A stretch of DNA of 64,000 bases from positions 49,586 to 113,585 of the forward strand of contig JAJEKV010000022.1 in assembly GCA_021234155.1 (NCBI GenBank). The letters are read 5' to 3'. Shown here one piece after another: positions 45,361 through 59,500 of this stretch. The notes below the pieces were generated by a model. That model was not told where the DNA came from. It was given only the letters and a program-made list of their open reading frames with translations, and made no database searches. Numbering within the stretch: position 1 is the stretch's first letter; each line of letters begins with the position of its first letter. Source of the DNA: Isoetes taiwanensis (lineage: Eukaryota; Streptophyta; Lycopodiopsida; Isoetales; Isoetaceae). A program made the translations under genes and the position numbers.

Positions 45361-46320
45361 ATGGAGCGGAGGAAGCGAGAGGAAAGCGGAGGAAACATAA
45401 TAATACCTAATTTTAGAATAATGTCTTTGCTTCTTCTTGTATCAATTTCTTTTTGGTCAATTTCTAACATGTTTCACATAAACACAATTAATGCTTTCCC
45501 CTTCTTTAAGGGTCTACTTGATTCTTGGGAGACAATTCGAGCCTTGTTTCAAATCAATCCTGATGTTTGCATACAGTTAAGCGCTCCATGCTGGTGGATT
45601 TCTCTCAATAATTATATGCCTCTGTGTGATACATGCATTGACTCGGCAGTGTTGGAGGCTTGCTAGCATTCTCACAGTTGATGCTTGGTATGAGGCTGGT
45701 CACTTGTTGCCATGAGATGCTTTTCAGACTAAGTTCATGCTATCTCGAGGGATTGAGCTATTTGGCAACAGGTGGCCAATATTCTGCCACCCAACCAGCT
45801 GATATGCCTATTTGTATTGGTCCCCGAATTGTTAATGCACAACGTCTTGTGCATTCTTGATATCAAAAGTTGGTCGACGTTGACATTGTCTCCCTTTGGG
45901 CTAGTTAGCAGCTTCGTCTTCCCCCTCCTCAGTGGAAGCGAATATGGTCCTAAGCTTGTGATAAATTGCTTCATCCCAAAGTTTCTGCCTTGTGGTGGAG
46001 ATCCTTCATAGATGTCTGTGGGTTAATGTGCTGGCCCATGAGTTTCCTCTTAGTATTTCACAACTTTGTCCATTGTGTAAGTGAAAACCTGAGAATCTCG
46101 AGCATTGTCTTTTTCTCTATGACTAAGTCTGTTTGGTCGTAGTTGTTGTCTTTCTTTTATGTAGTCTTGACTAGCCAACAGATGCTTCTTGCTATCTATC
46201 CCTCCACCTGGAACATGTTGCGGTAACAGGCTTTTTATTTAGCGTCAGGTTAGTTGGTGTGATCTATCTGGAAACGACGGCAATGGTGTATCTTCAAGAG
46301 CTTAACAAGTACTGCTGATC
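45361..46320 (+). mobile_element. LINE-C fragment (ORF2 C-terminal part)
   Basis: Plus-strand LINE remnant. The frame at 45361-45666 includes FQINPDVCIQLSAPCWWISL, continuing in other frames with QQVANILPPNQL, DIKSWSTLTLSPFG, PPPQWKRIWS and HPKVSA.WW, then a zf-RVT-like VHCVSENL...FF segment near 46070-46120. This is the order seen between RT and the C-terminus of plant LINE ORF2. 5'-truncated; at least four frameshifts. Confidence 0.7.
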
Positions 46321-46390
46321 AAGTCCTTCATGAAGCACAAGATAGATAGATTGATAAAGACGTACCTATGTTTGCAGCTTGCTCCTGAGA

Positions 46391-46510
46391 ATAGAATAGA
46401 ATAGAATAGAATAGATTTCTTAATGTCCACGAAGACCAAGTGGCTATGGAACCCATACAATAGCCTAGTACAACCATTACTACTAGGATTAAAAAACCCT
46501 TGCCTCAAAA
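46391..46510 (-). mobile_element. Short 3' end of a LINE-B-family element
   Basis: Minus-strand text ends in five ATTCT units (46391-46415) preceded by tggtcttcgtggacattaag, nearly the same as the LINE-B 3' end at 31585-31640. Only about 120 bp remain, an extreme 5' truncation. No poly-A follows the ATTCT run here. Confidence 0.75.
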
Positions 46511-48640
46511 GGTTTTCAAAGGGAAAAACATATCTGCGATGTGATGATCCTAGACAAGCAAGAAGAAAATATAAGTAGGAGATGACTATCGAGGGCTTAA
46601 TAATTGAAGATGCTCATCCGGAACCTCAAGTATGTATAATGTTAAATCGTATGCAATGATGGGGCTCACGAGAGTTGTGGAAGCATGGACTGAATGCTAA
46701 AGTCAAATAACGGTTCGACCATCTCAAAAGCGGACATCTTAGCGGTATAACTTTCATCTTCAATAACATGCTGTCGCAACATACAAATAATCTCTCTTCT
46801 CATGGCAATTGGGGCTGCTCCCATCTACACAGTCTCAATATGTAGCTTGTGGGATCCTATGTGAATTGATGCAATAGCTACAAAGCCTTTTTCCTAGACA
46901 AAGGAAACAAACAAATAAGCTTTTGGTCACAGTGCGAAGTGGGATTTATATGTGCATGAGAAAAATGACCATTGAGATATTGTTGCAAAGCTTTCGGGAT
47001 CAGAACTAGCAAGCACCATGCATTGTTACGGTTGCACAAACCAGCCGAGCAAACCATGCATTACAATTCTCTTTTCAACATTGTTTCAAATCTTTGGGGA
47101 GATTGACCATGGTAGTAAGCGGGGAGGGGGCATCTATCATCATCCATGTGATGCATCTTGGCGATATAGTGGAGATGGCTCATGGCATAATATTGAAGAG
47201 GCCAAAACTTGTCTCATGTGAAAAAAAGAATAGCATAGGGCACCGTAGTTTTGACTCCTAGGTTGCAAGTGAGAAAGGACTTTTACTTTCGTTCAAACTC
47301 TCCAAGCACTAATACTAATAGCGGGGCTCCCATACTTCATAACCATACAATAAAAGCAGGTTCTACCAAGCCCAAAACAAGTGGGCTTTACGTGATCAAT
47401 CATGAATCTCTTGCTCAAAACAATTGTTTGGCATTGCGCCAGAGTGCTCTTCAGCCAACAAGCATTTCTTGAAAAAGTGCTTCGATTTTGAGGAATTTTT
47501 TGTATATCATCACTTGCATATGCGGGTTGCTCCACTTCGATGGAATTGCCTTTGTCTGGCGGCATTTTATTCATGCCCTCTGCAATTATACATGTACTTT
47601 CTTAGGATATTGAATAAAAGTTTGGCGTCCTTGAAAAAAAAAAACTTCGACAATGCATGAAAATGTATATAAATAGTTTAAACAAGCTCATGGGGCTTTA
47701 AAAGTTCAGATTCTCTTTTACGTTTCTTTGAATGGTAAAAGAGAAAATCAACTAGCGATAAATTTCTTATATCTATATGCCAAAAATCAAAAATATAAGT
47801 CTACAATATGGCGACATAGCCTCTATAATCACCAAATTTGAAAGCTATAAACATGAATCTCATGATGTAAGCAGAGTCTTAGCTCGTTTACATGTTTTAC
47901 CTAGTCTCACCATAGCTTGAAGCTCGGATAACAACTAAATAACTAAGAAGATGTTACAATTTGAAGGTTAGCTTATTTAAATAAACAATACCTATTACAT
48001 CGATATATTATCTATTTCTCCTCCTCGAGCATTAGTCTATATGATCACATAAAAGGGTTTTGTTGGAAAAACATACAAACCACTCTACAATTATACTTTG
48101 GAAAAGCGAGTGCAAATGTGACCCAGGAATAAAGGGGGAAATGGATACTTTTTTCCTTCTCTAAGCTCACAACCAAAAGCATGTCGGATTTATGAATGGG
48201 ATTCCAAGCTGTTTTAGAAAAAGAAAAAACAAAAAACAAAAAGGTTGAGTTTGGTTTGCATTACCATTTTATGCAATCTCTAAATTAAAACAATGCCAAA
48301 AGATTGCATCAAAAGGGCTTCTATATCTTGGACATAAAAATGTCATCTATAACCCGTGACTTCTTAATTTGCATCTTTATCTCGACGCATATAATTGCAA
48401 GATAACCCCAAATCGAGCTTCACCAAAGCACATGGCTTGAGGTAAATTGCTTGCGCCCTTGTCATTGTCATTATCCACATACAACCTGTCATTGCCAAAA
48501 TATATGTTGCATGGTATAATGAGACACGATTAACGACATGTAAAAGAATTTTAGGACAAAGTTCATTCTTTTTGAGATGGAATTATGCAATTAAGATGAA
48601 AGTCATCATTCTTCACTTATACTACAAGTAGTGGCTTTCC
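46511..48640. other. Unassigned stretch
   Basis: No gene. A 93-codon minus frame (47293-47574) and a 67-codon plus frame (47018-47221) show no motif. Probably eroded repeats. Confidence 0.4.
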
Positions 48641-49380
48641 ATCTTTAGGTGGTTCATGAGAATGTTAAGGCCAAGCATTTGGTGAATTGTATATATCCTT
48701 CTTTGCTGCAAGCGTGTTGTCCCCCTCAAAAAAGTGTCTTTGGTGGTACCGGTGAATCAAGGCCCGGTTTGAAAATAGGTTTGGAATGGAGTTACTTCAT
48801 CCCAAGTTGTCGTGACTTTGTGGTGGCAAATCATCCATATATATCAATCGATGTTTTGGTTCACAATTTTCATCTTGATGTGCTTGCATCATACCCTTTA
48901 TTATTTCGAGGGATGAGGCGATTGATCATTGTTTCTTCTTGTCTTGCAGAATCTTTGGATCGCGGCTTGGTTTTATTCTTCAAAGTCTTCCCAATTGCAA
49001 TTTCAATGAGTCAACAAGTGTTGTTGATGGTGTACCCAACTTCTTAGGACAATCACGCAAAAAGGGGCGTATATTTTGGCTTCAACATGGATCACCCTAG
49101 TCAATTTGGAAAAGAAGAAATCTCATATTCAAGGGCAATATGGTCCGCGATGCTCAAGTGCTCATTGAAATATGTATTGTCAAAACATATATATCTTCAT
49201 CAATATAGGACAAAAGTGAAGAATCGTATTTGGGTTCACTATATTCCCAAGACTTTTTGGCCCAAGTGTCTTCATGACATGGTATGGATGGCTTGCAAGT
49301 GTATGCGTGGTGACATGGCATTTGACCTCATAAACATAGTTTGGTCTTCAAAATGAATATTTTAGCTAGTGTGACCCAAA
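48641..49380 (+). other. Two unassigned open frames
   Basis: 48649-49047 (132 codons) and 49087-49356 (89 codons) are the longest plus-strand frames in this part, 40 bp apart in different frames. They contain no domain I recognise (second one: KNRIWVHYIPKTFWPKCLHD). Could be decayed transposon coding or chance. Confidence 0.3.
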
Positions 49381-50290
49381 GTCCAACGGTTTAATACAAA
49401 TAGAGATTAAGAAATGGATTTGAAAGCAATATAAGAAAAAATTGAAATGGAAATGAACCACCGAAGAATCTCCACATTAGCATGTATTTAATATTATAAA
49501 CTTGTAATTCTTCAAACTTTGCAAAAATTGTCATCTTGATCTCACCCTTCCAACACATTTGTGAATTTGCGGTTAAAAGGAAGTTTCACCTATGTTAATG
49601 AGATAGGCTCTAAAAGGGGTTTAAAAGTAGCATCTTTATTTTTTAAACTACTTCAAACTAATCAAGAAAACATACTACATCTTATTTATCATACCTTGAG
49701 GGCAACCCACCACCATATCCACATAAAAACGAGAGAGCATCTACATAATGGGTATAAATCTTTCAGGGGCTTGAACTACTATTCATGTTTTAGCATTCAA
49801 ATTCACCCTATTAGTTATCAATCCAAGGACGAACACATCTATACTCATTGTACAATTAGAGATGCAAAAGAAACTATTATACAAAGGATGCGTTGCGTGT
49901 AACACATTATGCATGCATGTCATATGCACCCTATTAATTTGCCTTAATTGAATTTGCGTTATGTAATTCTTCTCAATAATTTTCCCAGCATGGATATTAA
50001 CATTACATATGCAATGGACAAAGATGTCTTCATTTTGGCGCCATTACACACTTGAAACAATTTTCTTGAAGTTATATATTTACATAGATAATAATGATTG
50101 TACATGTACTTACTTATTAAATAAGTTGCCAACATCTCCATAACACACCAAAACAAAAAGTTCTATTTTTTTTCGATACAAAAGCGTGATCACGATAACA
50201 TCCTCTATATTCATAAAAGCTTCTTGCACTATGCACTACAATGATACAAGACAAAAGGACATGACCCGAATGATCAAGCCCGAACATAGA
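49381..50290. other. AT-rich stretch, no gene
   Basis: A 113-codon plus frame (49561-49902) of ordinary AT-rich composition has no motif. Confidence 0.35.
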
Positions 50291-51010
50291 GTTTTTTTTA
50301 TGAGCGTGGACCTTTATTACTCAAAAGAATACAAAAATTACATGGGGGGACTCAAAACCAGGTGGAGAAGATGTCCACTAAGAGCAACACTACCACCACA
50401 TACACTTAACCGCGAGAAAAGCGGAGAATACATATCACCACGAGCACAACGGTTTGCTATGGTAAGCACGAATCTGAAATATAACTCCCAAATGACACTC
50501 TTGATGTCATCCTTTAAGGAAATAATATTTATCCAGCCTTTACAATGCGACTCGGAGCATCACTAAGCGCTAGCGTCACGAAGACTTGTCCCTTGAAGAT
50601 GAGAAGATTTAGTTTCTTCCGGATGGACCAGATGGTCCAAGCTTATCTTTACCAACTTGTCCCAAGAACTAGGACTAGGCCAACAAAGAATTTGTTGACT
50701 ATTCAAGTCCCAATAAAAATGCTCAAAAGCCAACGCCAAGCAAGTTCGAACATGATGACACAAAAAGAAAAAGCGGTTGCTCAATTGTCTCATTCCCTGC
50801 ATGCAAAGAGGGGCGGATCCACAGAAGATTTACGGGCGACATCTATGAACAATATGTTAGCATGCATCCAAGATAGATAACTAGATGGAGCAATTTATCC
50901 CATACCCATGTCCTTTCGATGAGGCTCGGGGATAACTAAAGGCCACTTTGGCGATGGAAAACACTTCATGAAGCGGGACCACATACATCCAGGTGCACCG
51001 GTTACTCCTC
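50291..51010 (-). mobile_element. LINE-D fragment (zf-RVT and C-terminus)
   Basis: Minus strand: a decayed zf-RVT segment with FFFLCHHVRTCLALAFEHF (frame 50563-50802) and, in another frame, AWTIWSIRKKLNLLIFKGQ, matching the W.IW..RN..IF.G ending of LINE ORF2. A 3' non-coding stretch with an AATAAA-like signal (gtaataaagg) and a short poly-A (T run at 50291-50298) closes it. 5'-truncated. Confidence 0.65.
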
Positions 51011-54000
51011 CTTAACAACGCCATGAACCACCCGGTTTGGAGCCACGTCTTTGTGGATGTGGGGAAAAGAACTGCGTTAGGGTCTACATGAAATTTTATA
51101 AAAAAAGGAACCGAAAAGTATCACAAAACTATCTACCATTGAGTATTATGGGGATTTTTTTGAAGCGGATCAGCGATGTAAAATAGCGGGGCCGGGAAAA
51201 GAAGGATCGACCATGCTCCATGCTCTAGATCCTCCATAGAGGTTTAGATCTCTCGATTTCCTAGGGAACCAACTAGTCTCAATAGCACAAGATGATTTTA
51301 AGTTTCTAGTTTCTTGGGACTGGCGTGAGGGATGTCTAATATCTGTTCTACTTTTATCCTTTTTCCTATCTAAGCTTTCCATTTTGGATATCAACATTTA
51401 CAAAGGCTGCCGGTTGCTTGTCACGCCGATTTGCTTATCACCACGGTGCGGGGAGTGCCGTTTCTTTGAGCGGACCATCCTTGTAAGTTTATGCCCTATG
51501 CAATGTCTTTGTTTTGGTTGTCCTATCTTTCGAGCTCTTGGAATGCATAGTATATTTTGTTGCTAATCTTTTTAGGCATAAAGCATACCTCCCCATAGAT
51601 GTATCTTTTTCTCTTGAAAAATCTAACGGCCAGTTAAGAAAACATTTTGATACGTTCATGTTTGCTAAATACGAGACTTTTCATTTTCAGCGGTCAAATT
51701 TGTTATTGTAATTAAACATACCCTTAGCATAGCATCATTCATTATCCCAATTGGTATTTCTTGTTTCCGGTATTCCTTGCGTATAAAGGGCTGATATGAA
51801 AAACAAGGTAAAGGACTTCTTCGATTTGTTGCAAGAAGATAAGGAGAAAAAATCTTCATAGAGCGAATCATTCATCTCTAGCATTTTCTTTGTCATACCT
51901 CGCCCAAAACAAATTACGCGGCTTCGGTTCTTCCGGGAAGATACAATTGAATGGGATCCAAGCCGGACAAAGTAAAGCATACTTAGTTTACTCTTTAAAC
52001 CATGCAAACTTGGTCGAAGGGGTACCATTACCTAGCATCACGGAAATTCGAGAACTATGGCATTGGGGTAACACTTTGCACTACAATTGTAATAGACCTT
52101 CTTGGAAAGTGGGGAGCTGATGAGCGAAGAATCTAATGGGGCCGGATGAGTTTGGATATATGCCTAGCTCTTGGATCAACACAGCGGTGCATGTGGAACC
52201 TATTACGACCTAAAAGCGAGGACAACATGTTGCACAATGCCTCACCAGCACTAGACGAAAAATAATGCTTCATAGTGCGTGGCCTTTGTCAATCTATATT
52301 TTGCTGAAATTGTGGATGCCTCTTGATGCATCGATCTGGCTGGATTAGATATAAATTGATATTGCGGATATGTTTGACAATAGTTCTCAAATTACAATGG
52401 TAGCGATGGCGTCATCATACTGGACTACTAGCAACCACCACGCATTAAGAGAAACAAAATGGCATTGCTTATCGCGACATCATGGTATTTCAATATAACC
52501 ATCTTCCTCTTCAATGTAGAACTCTTCGTTGCTTAGCGGAAGGAGATCTTTGGTCCTTTTCTTTATTCGTGTCTGGGTGTCTTACACAAATGGATGATGT
52601 AAAAAGAATTATTATCACTGATTTTGGATTACGGAAATAAAGGTGGATCTGAACACATAAGTTGAATCACCTACAAAAACCTCTTGTGTGTGTTACTTTT
52701 GTTGATGCATGGATGGAATCAAGGAGAACTTCTCTTATGGTAGATTAACCTTGTGGTTCCAACCAAACCCGATCTTCTAACATATGGGAATAATGCTTAT
52801 TTATCGGTAGATGGCTTATTTGTTTCCATGTGTGCATTTTGTCTCGGGTAACAAGGAGTAGCGGCATGGAGGGATCTAGTTCTTTGCCTACATCGGCGTG
52901 CTTCTGCGTCAATATTATAATGCGCCTAGCAAATAGCATGGTTTGAAGATTTCCCGGCTCGCAGTCCTTGGATAACTTGGGTCAACAAGAGGTTTTTGCA
53001 CATAGGTTTGTTTGTCATCCGGCAATGTCGGCTTACAATCGGGGCTCGAGTTGGGGTTTTCTCCAGAATTTCCGATCGAAGTTGTTAAAAATCCGGTTTC
53101 TTTAACCGTCTGCGAACAAAATTTCGGTCAAAATTTGAAGTAAATCCTTGTTAAATCCGGTAGAATTAGAGGATATTTTCTGAAAAATCCGGTAGTACCA
53201 ACAAAAGCGGCATTTCCGGTTTAAGCAAAATCTAATCACGGAGGCGCCTTACAATCTATGAACATTGTTGGTGAAACCTCCCGCGGATGATCATGAACCT
53301 TAGAAGAAGCTTCAAATGGTAAAAGGGTAGTCATAGCCACGATCAACTTAGGCCAAAACGTTGTGCTATCTATGATTGCCTGAGGCGGTTTGGGCCGGGT
53401 AAAAGGATTGAATAAAGCTGCTCTGGCAAGGTTGTGGAGTGTCAATCCAAGGTTTTAAAATGCTTGTAAAAAGAAAAAGAAAATTAAGATGAAAGATTGA
53501 ACTATGGGCTAATGGATCAACAAAGCAGCGTTGAGATAGATTGGCACATGGTTGTGGACAAAAAATTCAAGTGTTTTGGGAGAACACTAGAGTCTCACCA
53601 AATAGGAAGGATTTGTCGGAATAAGCTTGGGAAGGGCAAAAATGAGATTTTTATCCGACATTGTTTGGAAATCTCAAATTGAGTCCACTTCCTTACTTTT
53701 AGTAGTGGTTAGAAGTTTCAATTTTTTATTTTTTTCTTGCCCAGCGCTTATTCAATTCTTCTTGTGAATATGTATTACAACTTATGCTTAAATGGTGTTG
53801 GGTTGGAGTGTGCAAGGTGGCTAAGGTGGTCAAATAGATGTTAGATGTTTAAGATTGTTAATTAGTATTTAGGAGTGAATGACCTAGGGGCCTAGTGTTT
53901 TAGGATTGACTTGGTATTATAGATATAATAACTGGTGGCGCTAACATGACTTCTTATCCAAAAGGTACTTTGGGAGTAAACTAAATTACTTTTGGATGGC

Positions 54001-56500
54001 CAAAAGAGCATAGGGTACATAATGCAACACTAGTGTCCAAAGTAGTTACTTTGGGTAATGTAAAACTTCATGAAGGTCATAGTACTTGAAAGTACCCAAA
54101 GTTACGTGGTCAATGGAAAGAAGTAATAAAGTCCTTCACAAACTAAAATCCAAGTAGTGGAAAGTTAAAGCTACTTTGGGTGAAATCCTCAACTACTTGG
54201 GGCTTCTAGGGATGTTGCTGCGCTAATATGCTTTGTATTTCCACTTTCATAAACATATGTTTGACCTGATTTTCTTACTGGGATTGATGTACCTGGCCCA
54301 TGTACTTGTGATGATGTCTTGGCTGATCTTCTAAATTCATCAGGTTCTTTGCCCGACAAAAAGGGGAGTAGATCAAGTGAAAAGAAGTTAGTCTAAAGTA
54401 TAGCAAGCTGAATGTTGTTGTAGGCTGAAATGTATTTACGAATTTAGGAGGCAAACCAATTGCCAGCATGGGACAAAGATGTTGGGCATTACAAACCATT
54501 TCATTGAAAGAAATTGAAGAGCGGAACCACTTGTTGCTTTGTGTATATCATGTGCAGTGGATTTACTTAAGAATGTCATTAGATCTGTGAGGACTTCTTC
54601 ACATTCATAAAAATTGCTGCTTGGTGCACAATTCTTGAATGGAAAGAAGGAACACAAACTTACATGGCTTTAAAAGAAGACTTTTGTAGACTTGAGAGAT
54701 ATGGGAGATAAGCGATTATGTGCAAAGAGGCAGAAGGGAAGGGAATGGCATAAATTGGAGTTTGCTTGTAGGGAATTGTTTCACAATGTGGGACAAAAAA
54801 TATTAAGTTTTCTCTAAAAGTTAGATGAGAATCAGTCAAGCGTGGGAATGGGAAGATTTCTTATGAAGATGTGAAGGTGCAGGTATAGATGAAGAGGCCA
54901 TCAAAGAGCAGAAAGCAGCTTTTGTGAACAAGAAGACACCACCAACAGACTTGGTAAGATTCTTCAGAGAAAACAACATATCAAAGATTTTGTCATTCAT
55001 AACTTTTGACACTGTTGGGAAGATAAAAGCAGGTATAGGGCATGCCTAAAGGAACTTTCCTCACACGGAATCATCATTTTGTATGGATTTTTTCTGAAAA
55101 CTATACATTCAAAGTCACAAAGCGAGATCAAAGTAGCTATTCTGGCCGGTGGCGGTGACTCTGTTAAGTTTCTATCCTTATCGGCCCGAGAAAGAGAAGA
55201 ATTATAATGAGCCAATTAAAAAAGAATATCATTTTACATTTGAGGATAAGAAGCATGACACATTTGTTTGTGTGCAACCGCCTCCTACATCATTATGATG
55301 GATGTGAAAGAAAAAGAACTCTGAAGTGAATGAACATTACAGGTTTTGGTCGATGAGTGTTTATTTTATTTAAAACTTACTGTAGGCCATTTTATTTTTT
55401 TGTACCTCGATGCTTCAATATTCTTTGAGTTCCAATGAAGTGGAGTTTCTTTATTTCAGACCTTAGTAAAGGAAGGGGCTATATAGATGGGGCTGGAGCT
55501 AAAAGGTAAGATTTAGTTAGCACCAGGGAGCAATTGAAACATGATAAGTACTAACTGAAGCTCATGTATAATCTTACTACATGGCTCTGAGAAAACTTTT
55601 CCCTTTGGTCGTGATAACATAATGGAAGTCAGTGCAAGAGATGTGACAAAGGTACTTTAGGGTAAAATTGGTGATGTTAACCATTTCGAGAGGTTTGGGA
55701 TTGTAAGTGGTGGAAAGAGCGAAAAATTCCTGATATGCGGCTGGCATTAATAAAGGACCCAATAAGATTGCTGTGAAGACGGTACATGCTTTTGTACCCT
55801 TTATATAAAATTGACATCCATCAGTAGCGAGAACTTGACACAAATAGGTGGCTGGGTACGTATTTTAGTGCCTAAAGAGATGGGAGAAATGGATACAGCT
55901 GCGTGAGCATGGTGAAACGATTGAGGTTGGAGACATGGAAGAACATACACCTCTATTTGATCTTGTAGAACTTGGAACTACTCAGTATTTGCTGATTTGA
56001 GGCTCCAATTGATAATGAGAAGATGAGGTTTTGGCTAGTTCTTTACTCAAAGGCAAAGAAAGCATGAGAATATGATTGATATACATGGAAACAAATTCTT
56101 AGGAATTGAAGGAGTTACCAGAGGACATACTTTGAGAAATACATAACGGTGAAAAATATCTCAAATCTTAGACTACAAAGCTACCTATTCGATTGGCCGA
56201 GAGGATGTGAAGGCACATTGTATATCTTTGAACAAGTCGTTCTACATCATTACATTGATATACCCAAAGGTCCTCAGATTAAAGGTAAAAAGGCACATTG
56301 CACTTAGAGTTACTGAGACAAAGGAAAAGATCATGCTGGAAAAACTTGTTTTAAAATATATTTATTCCTTTTTCTATGTGTAGATGGGCCTATGAGTATG
56401 CACCCTCACATAGGCGATATAAGTGATCTCTTTGGCGATAAACTATTAACGAATGCAATCTAAGTTTTGGAAGCTGTTACGTAAGTAATATTATAAATCT
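51011..56500. other. Unassigned AT-rich stretch
   Basis: No gene recognised. Open frames at 51735-52028 (-), 53236-53445 (-), 53497-53682 (+), 54275-54657 (-) and 55577-55843 (-) have no motif. A plus-strand phrase around 54890-55030 (EEAIKEQKAAFVNKKTPPTD, VRFFRENNISKILSFITFDT) is open for about 50 codons and could be an eroded coding piece. The word aaatccggt recurs four times at 53088-53220. Confidence 0.35.
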
Positions 56501-59500
56501 TTGTTTGTTAAAAATCTGGAATAGGATTAAGATTTTGTTGATTTATGATTCTTCTCAAAGCTGTAATGTTTGCTTGAAGTTCACGCTATCCCTGGTTGTT
56601 AACATATTGTAGCCCAAATTTATTCTTGTTCTTGAAATAAAGATGTTCAAGAGAAATATATTTAACAATTCGATGGTGAGATTTTTTTATGCATATTGAA
56701 CTTGTCGTTAATGTTATTGCGATTCGTTTGTGCTTTTATATAAATGTGGCTTCCTTTGATGAAAGGGGCGCGATAGTCATATCTTAAAAACTTTACCGCA
56801 GCTTCTCATTCTCAGTGCAGGAGAGAAAAGAATCTTGTTGTGAGGAGGATAAAACTTTCTTCATACATATATTCTTAAAAGAAGGTTTGCATGGGGAGTT
56901 GTTCTGTGCAACTTTACTTTAACAAAGTATATTATGCCAAATTATGTAAACAAGGAGGATGCTTGTAAAATTAATTTTAATATAAAATAAAAAGCACAAT
57001 GTTTTTTTCATGAACTCCCATTACTTTGGGGGACAATATTAGGCCGTTTGAGGAGTCGTAGTGGGCTTTTTTGACGGATGTGGCTTGGTAAAACGTTAGG
57101 TGGTTTTATTTTAATTACGGATGCTTGTTGAAACGGTTCCCAAATCGGTGGCATTAGGCACCTTGATTCATGCATACGTTTTGTTTAGCCGACTGGAACC
57201 GGATGTCATTTTGGCTAATGCTATGCCTCAAAATGTATGCTAAATTTATTGTTTCCTCCTTACAATTTGCCGAGGAAGCACTCACTGAATAATATGAATT
57301 AAACCTTAAATATCATGGACACTCTCATTGCTATGCTCATGGGATATGATAAAGATGCATTCTAAATCTTCCTGGTTTATGTCACGGCTCTGACAAAAGC
57401 AGAATAACCTTTGTTGAGAAATTTGTTGATGCATCGATCATCACTTATCTCCGGGGGTAAAGCCTTGTTCATTGCCCATTTTGGCGGCTCGCCAGAACCA
57501 GATGTTAACTTATGGGAGGATAAGCTCATAAAAATGTAATAGAATTATATTTTGGCCCTCCTTTGAAGAATATGGTTTCATGTTTGCTATGATTCGGCAT
57601 ATTTAGTGACTTGAGCAGGGCAATGGCTTTGAAGCTTTCAAACTTTTGTTAAGTGGTGAAACTAAGATAGGTCATTTTTATCGCCATGCTAAACTCATGC
57701 TTTTCTTTAAGGCTTGAGCTTTGGCATGTTACTCAATACAGAAATTGATTGGGAATTTGATTGTGGAAATGCCTTGTCAGTATAATATTACCAAAACTAG
57801 AGCTTTCTAGATGCATAGAGTTTTGCACACTCAGAGTACCAATGTCTTCTAAGACATTGTCATCAGGCTCTCACCGTTAAACTATGCACAACATGGGCAT
57901 GTAGAGAATGTGCAACTAATGGGCCTCTTTACTTAGGAATGGGCAAGTGAGGCATGGCATATCCAATTGTTATACCTCAGTGATGTGGACTGTGTATTAC
58001 TTGGGAACATCATATTTCCATGTCTACTTCAGAACTATACTATGGTAGAGAAACTAATCATCATGGCACATAGGAACTTTATCCCCTTATGAGGGTGGAA
58101 GAAGAATTTTGAGAATGAAAATCTATACTAAGTGAAGAGGGAGGGGTTTTATCCTTTGCTTACATTTTCTATATAATTGCTGGAGTCCACATGATCATTT
58201 TAAAACGATTGCATAGATGCTCTTTGTAATGATGCTCGGATAGCATTGCATTCAAAGTGAAGCAGCCACAAAAGCGGTGCTTATGGGCGTCAAGTTTGGA
58301 AGCAAAAGATTACAAGTTGATTCACCGACTTTGGGGATGAATCAGTTGTGTATGGAGTGTCGGTAAAAGATGAGCGTCCACACTTCTTGCTATACAATGA
58401 AGCTCCTCAACAAACTGGGATCACAAAAAGATTTAAAATCGGCACATTGGGAACTTGTTCTGCTGTATTTAGATTGAAATTTTGAAATGAAGAGGGATTA
58501 CGCTCCACTTCTAAGTAGCCTTCTGCAAGATTTTTGTGATATTTATCCATTACGAATTTGTTTTGGCTTGTCTGCGTGAACTCAATAACTATTGGTGAAC
58601 CACAACATGGGCGTTTCTTTCCTCCTCATTTCAGTCTGAAGTAATAAGACCTGGAGGTCCACATAGGTTCAACGTTGATATACATATTTTTCCTATGTTG
58701 TATGGGCCTTGGCATTGGGTTTGGAGGATGAGGTGAAGCTCTTCCTAATTACACTGTCTGGATTTTGCTCAAGTTAGATTTTTTTTTATTCATTTAAGGA
58801 GTAGATTTTTTTCATATTAGACTCACATACATTACGTTTCCATACCATTTTGATATAGCGGGGAACTATGGAGATAACAAAGATACTCATCTAGGTGAGC
58901 ATCTAAATGAGAATGAAAATGAAAATCAGGTTGATTTATATATGACACATGTAGGCTTGTTGATGAACTATGATAGTAAAATGTAATAATTAACTAAACT
59001 TGAACCTGCGGTTTATCTTTTCTGATTTGTGTGAACCTGCAATATTATCAGATAGATGCGCATATATAATAAAAACAGTATCAATCTGTTAACGGATAGA
59101 CGCTTGTACCTGAGATAAATTGCTTATCAATTATTGCATAGTTAAAGATTATTCCCAAGAAAGCAGATCTTACCTGCCGTACTCCAGGCTCTGCTGAGCA
59201 TTTTAATCCTCAACATGGTGCTCCTTCACATGGTAGTAGAACACCCATGGGTGTGGTCTCGGCAAAAAGAAAGGCGGGTTCGTTCGATTAGCATGTTTAG
59301 AGAGGAAGACAACAACATAATATTTTAAACAACAATGCACTTTGGCTTGTGCTTCACGTTCCTCATATAGAATTTGTCCCTTTGGCAACATATTACTATT
59401 ATGTTCGCTCTAATCGCAAATGCTTGTGTACCTGAAAGTAGTTTCTTCTATGAGATTCTCTTTGGCTGGTTTTGATCATTGGCACCGCGCATTACATGGG

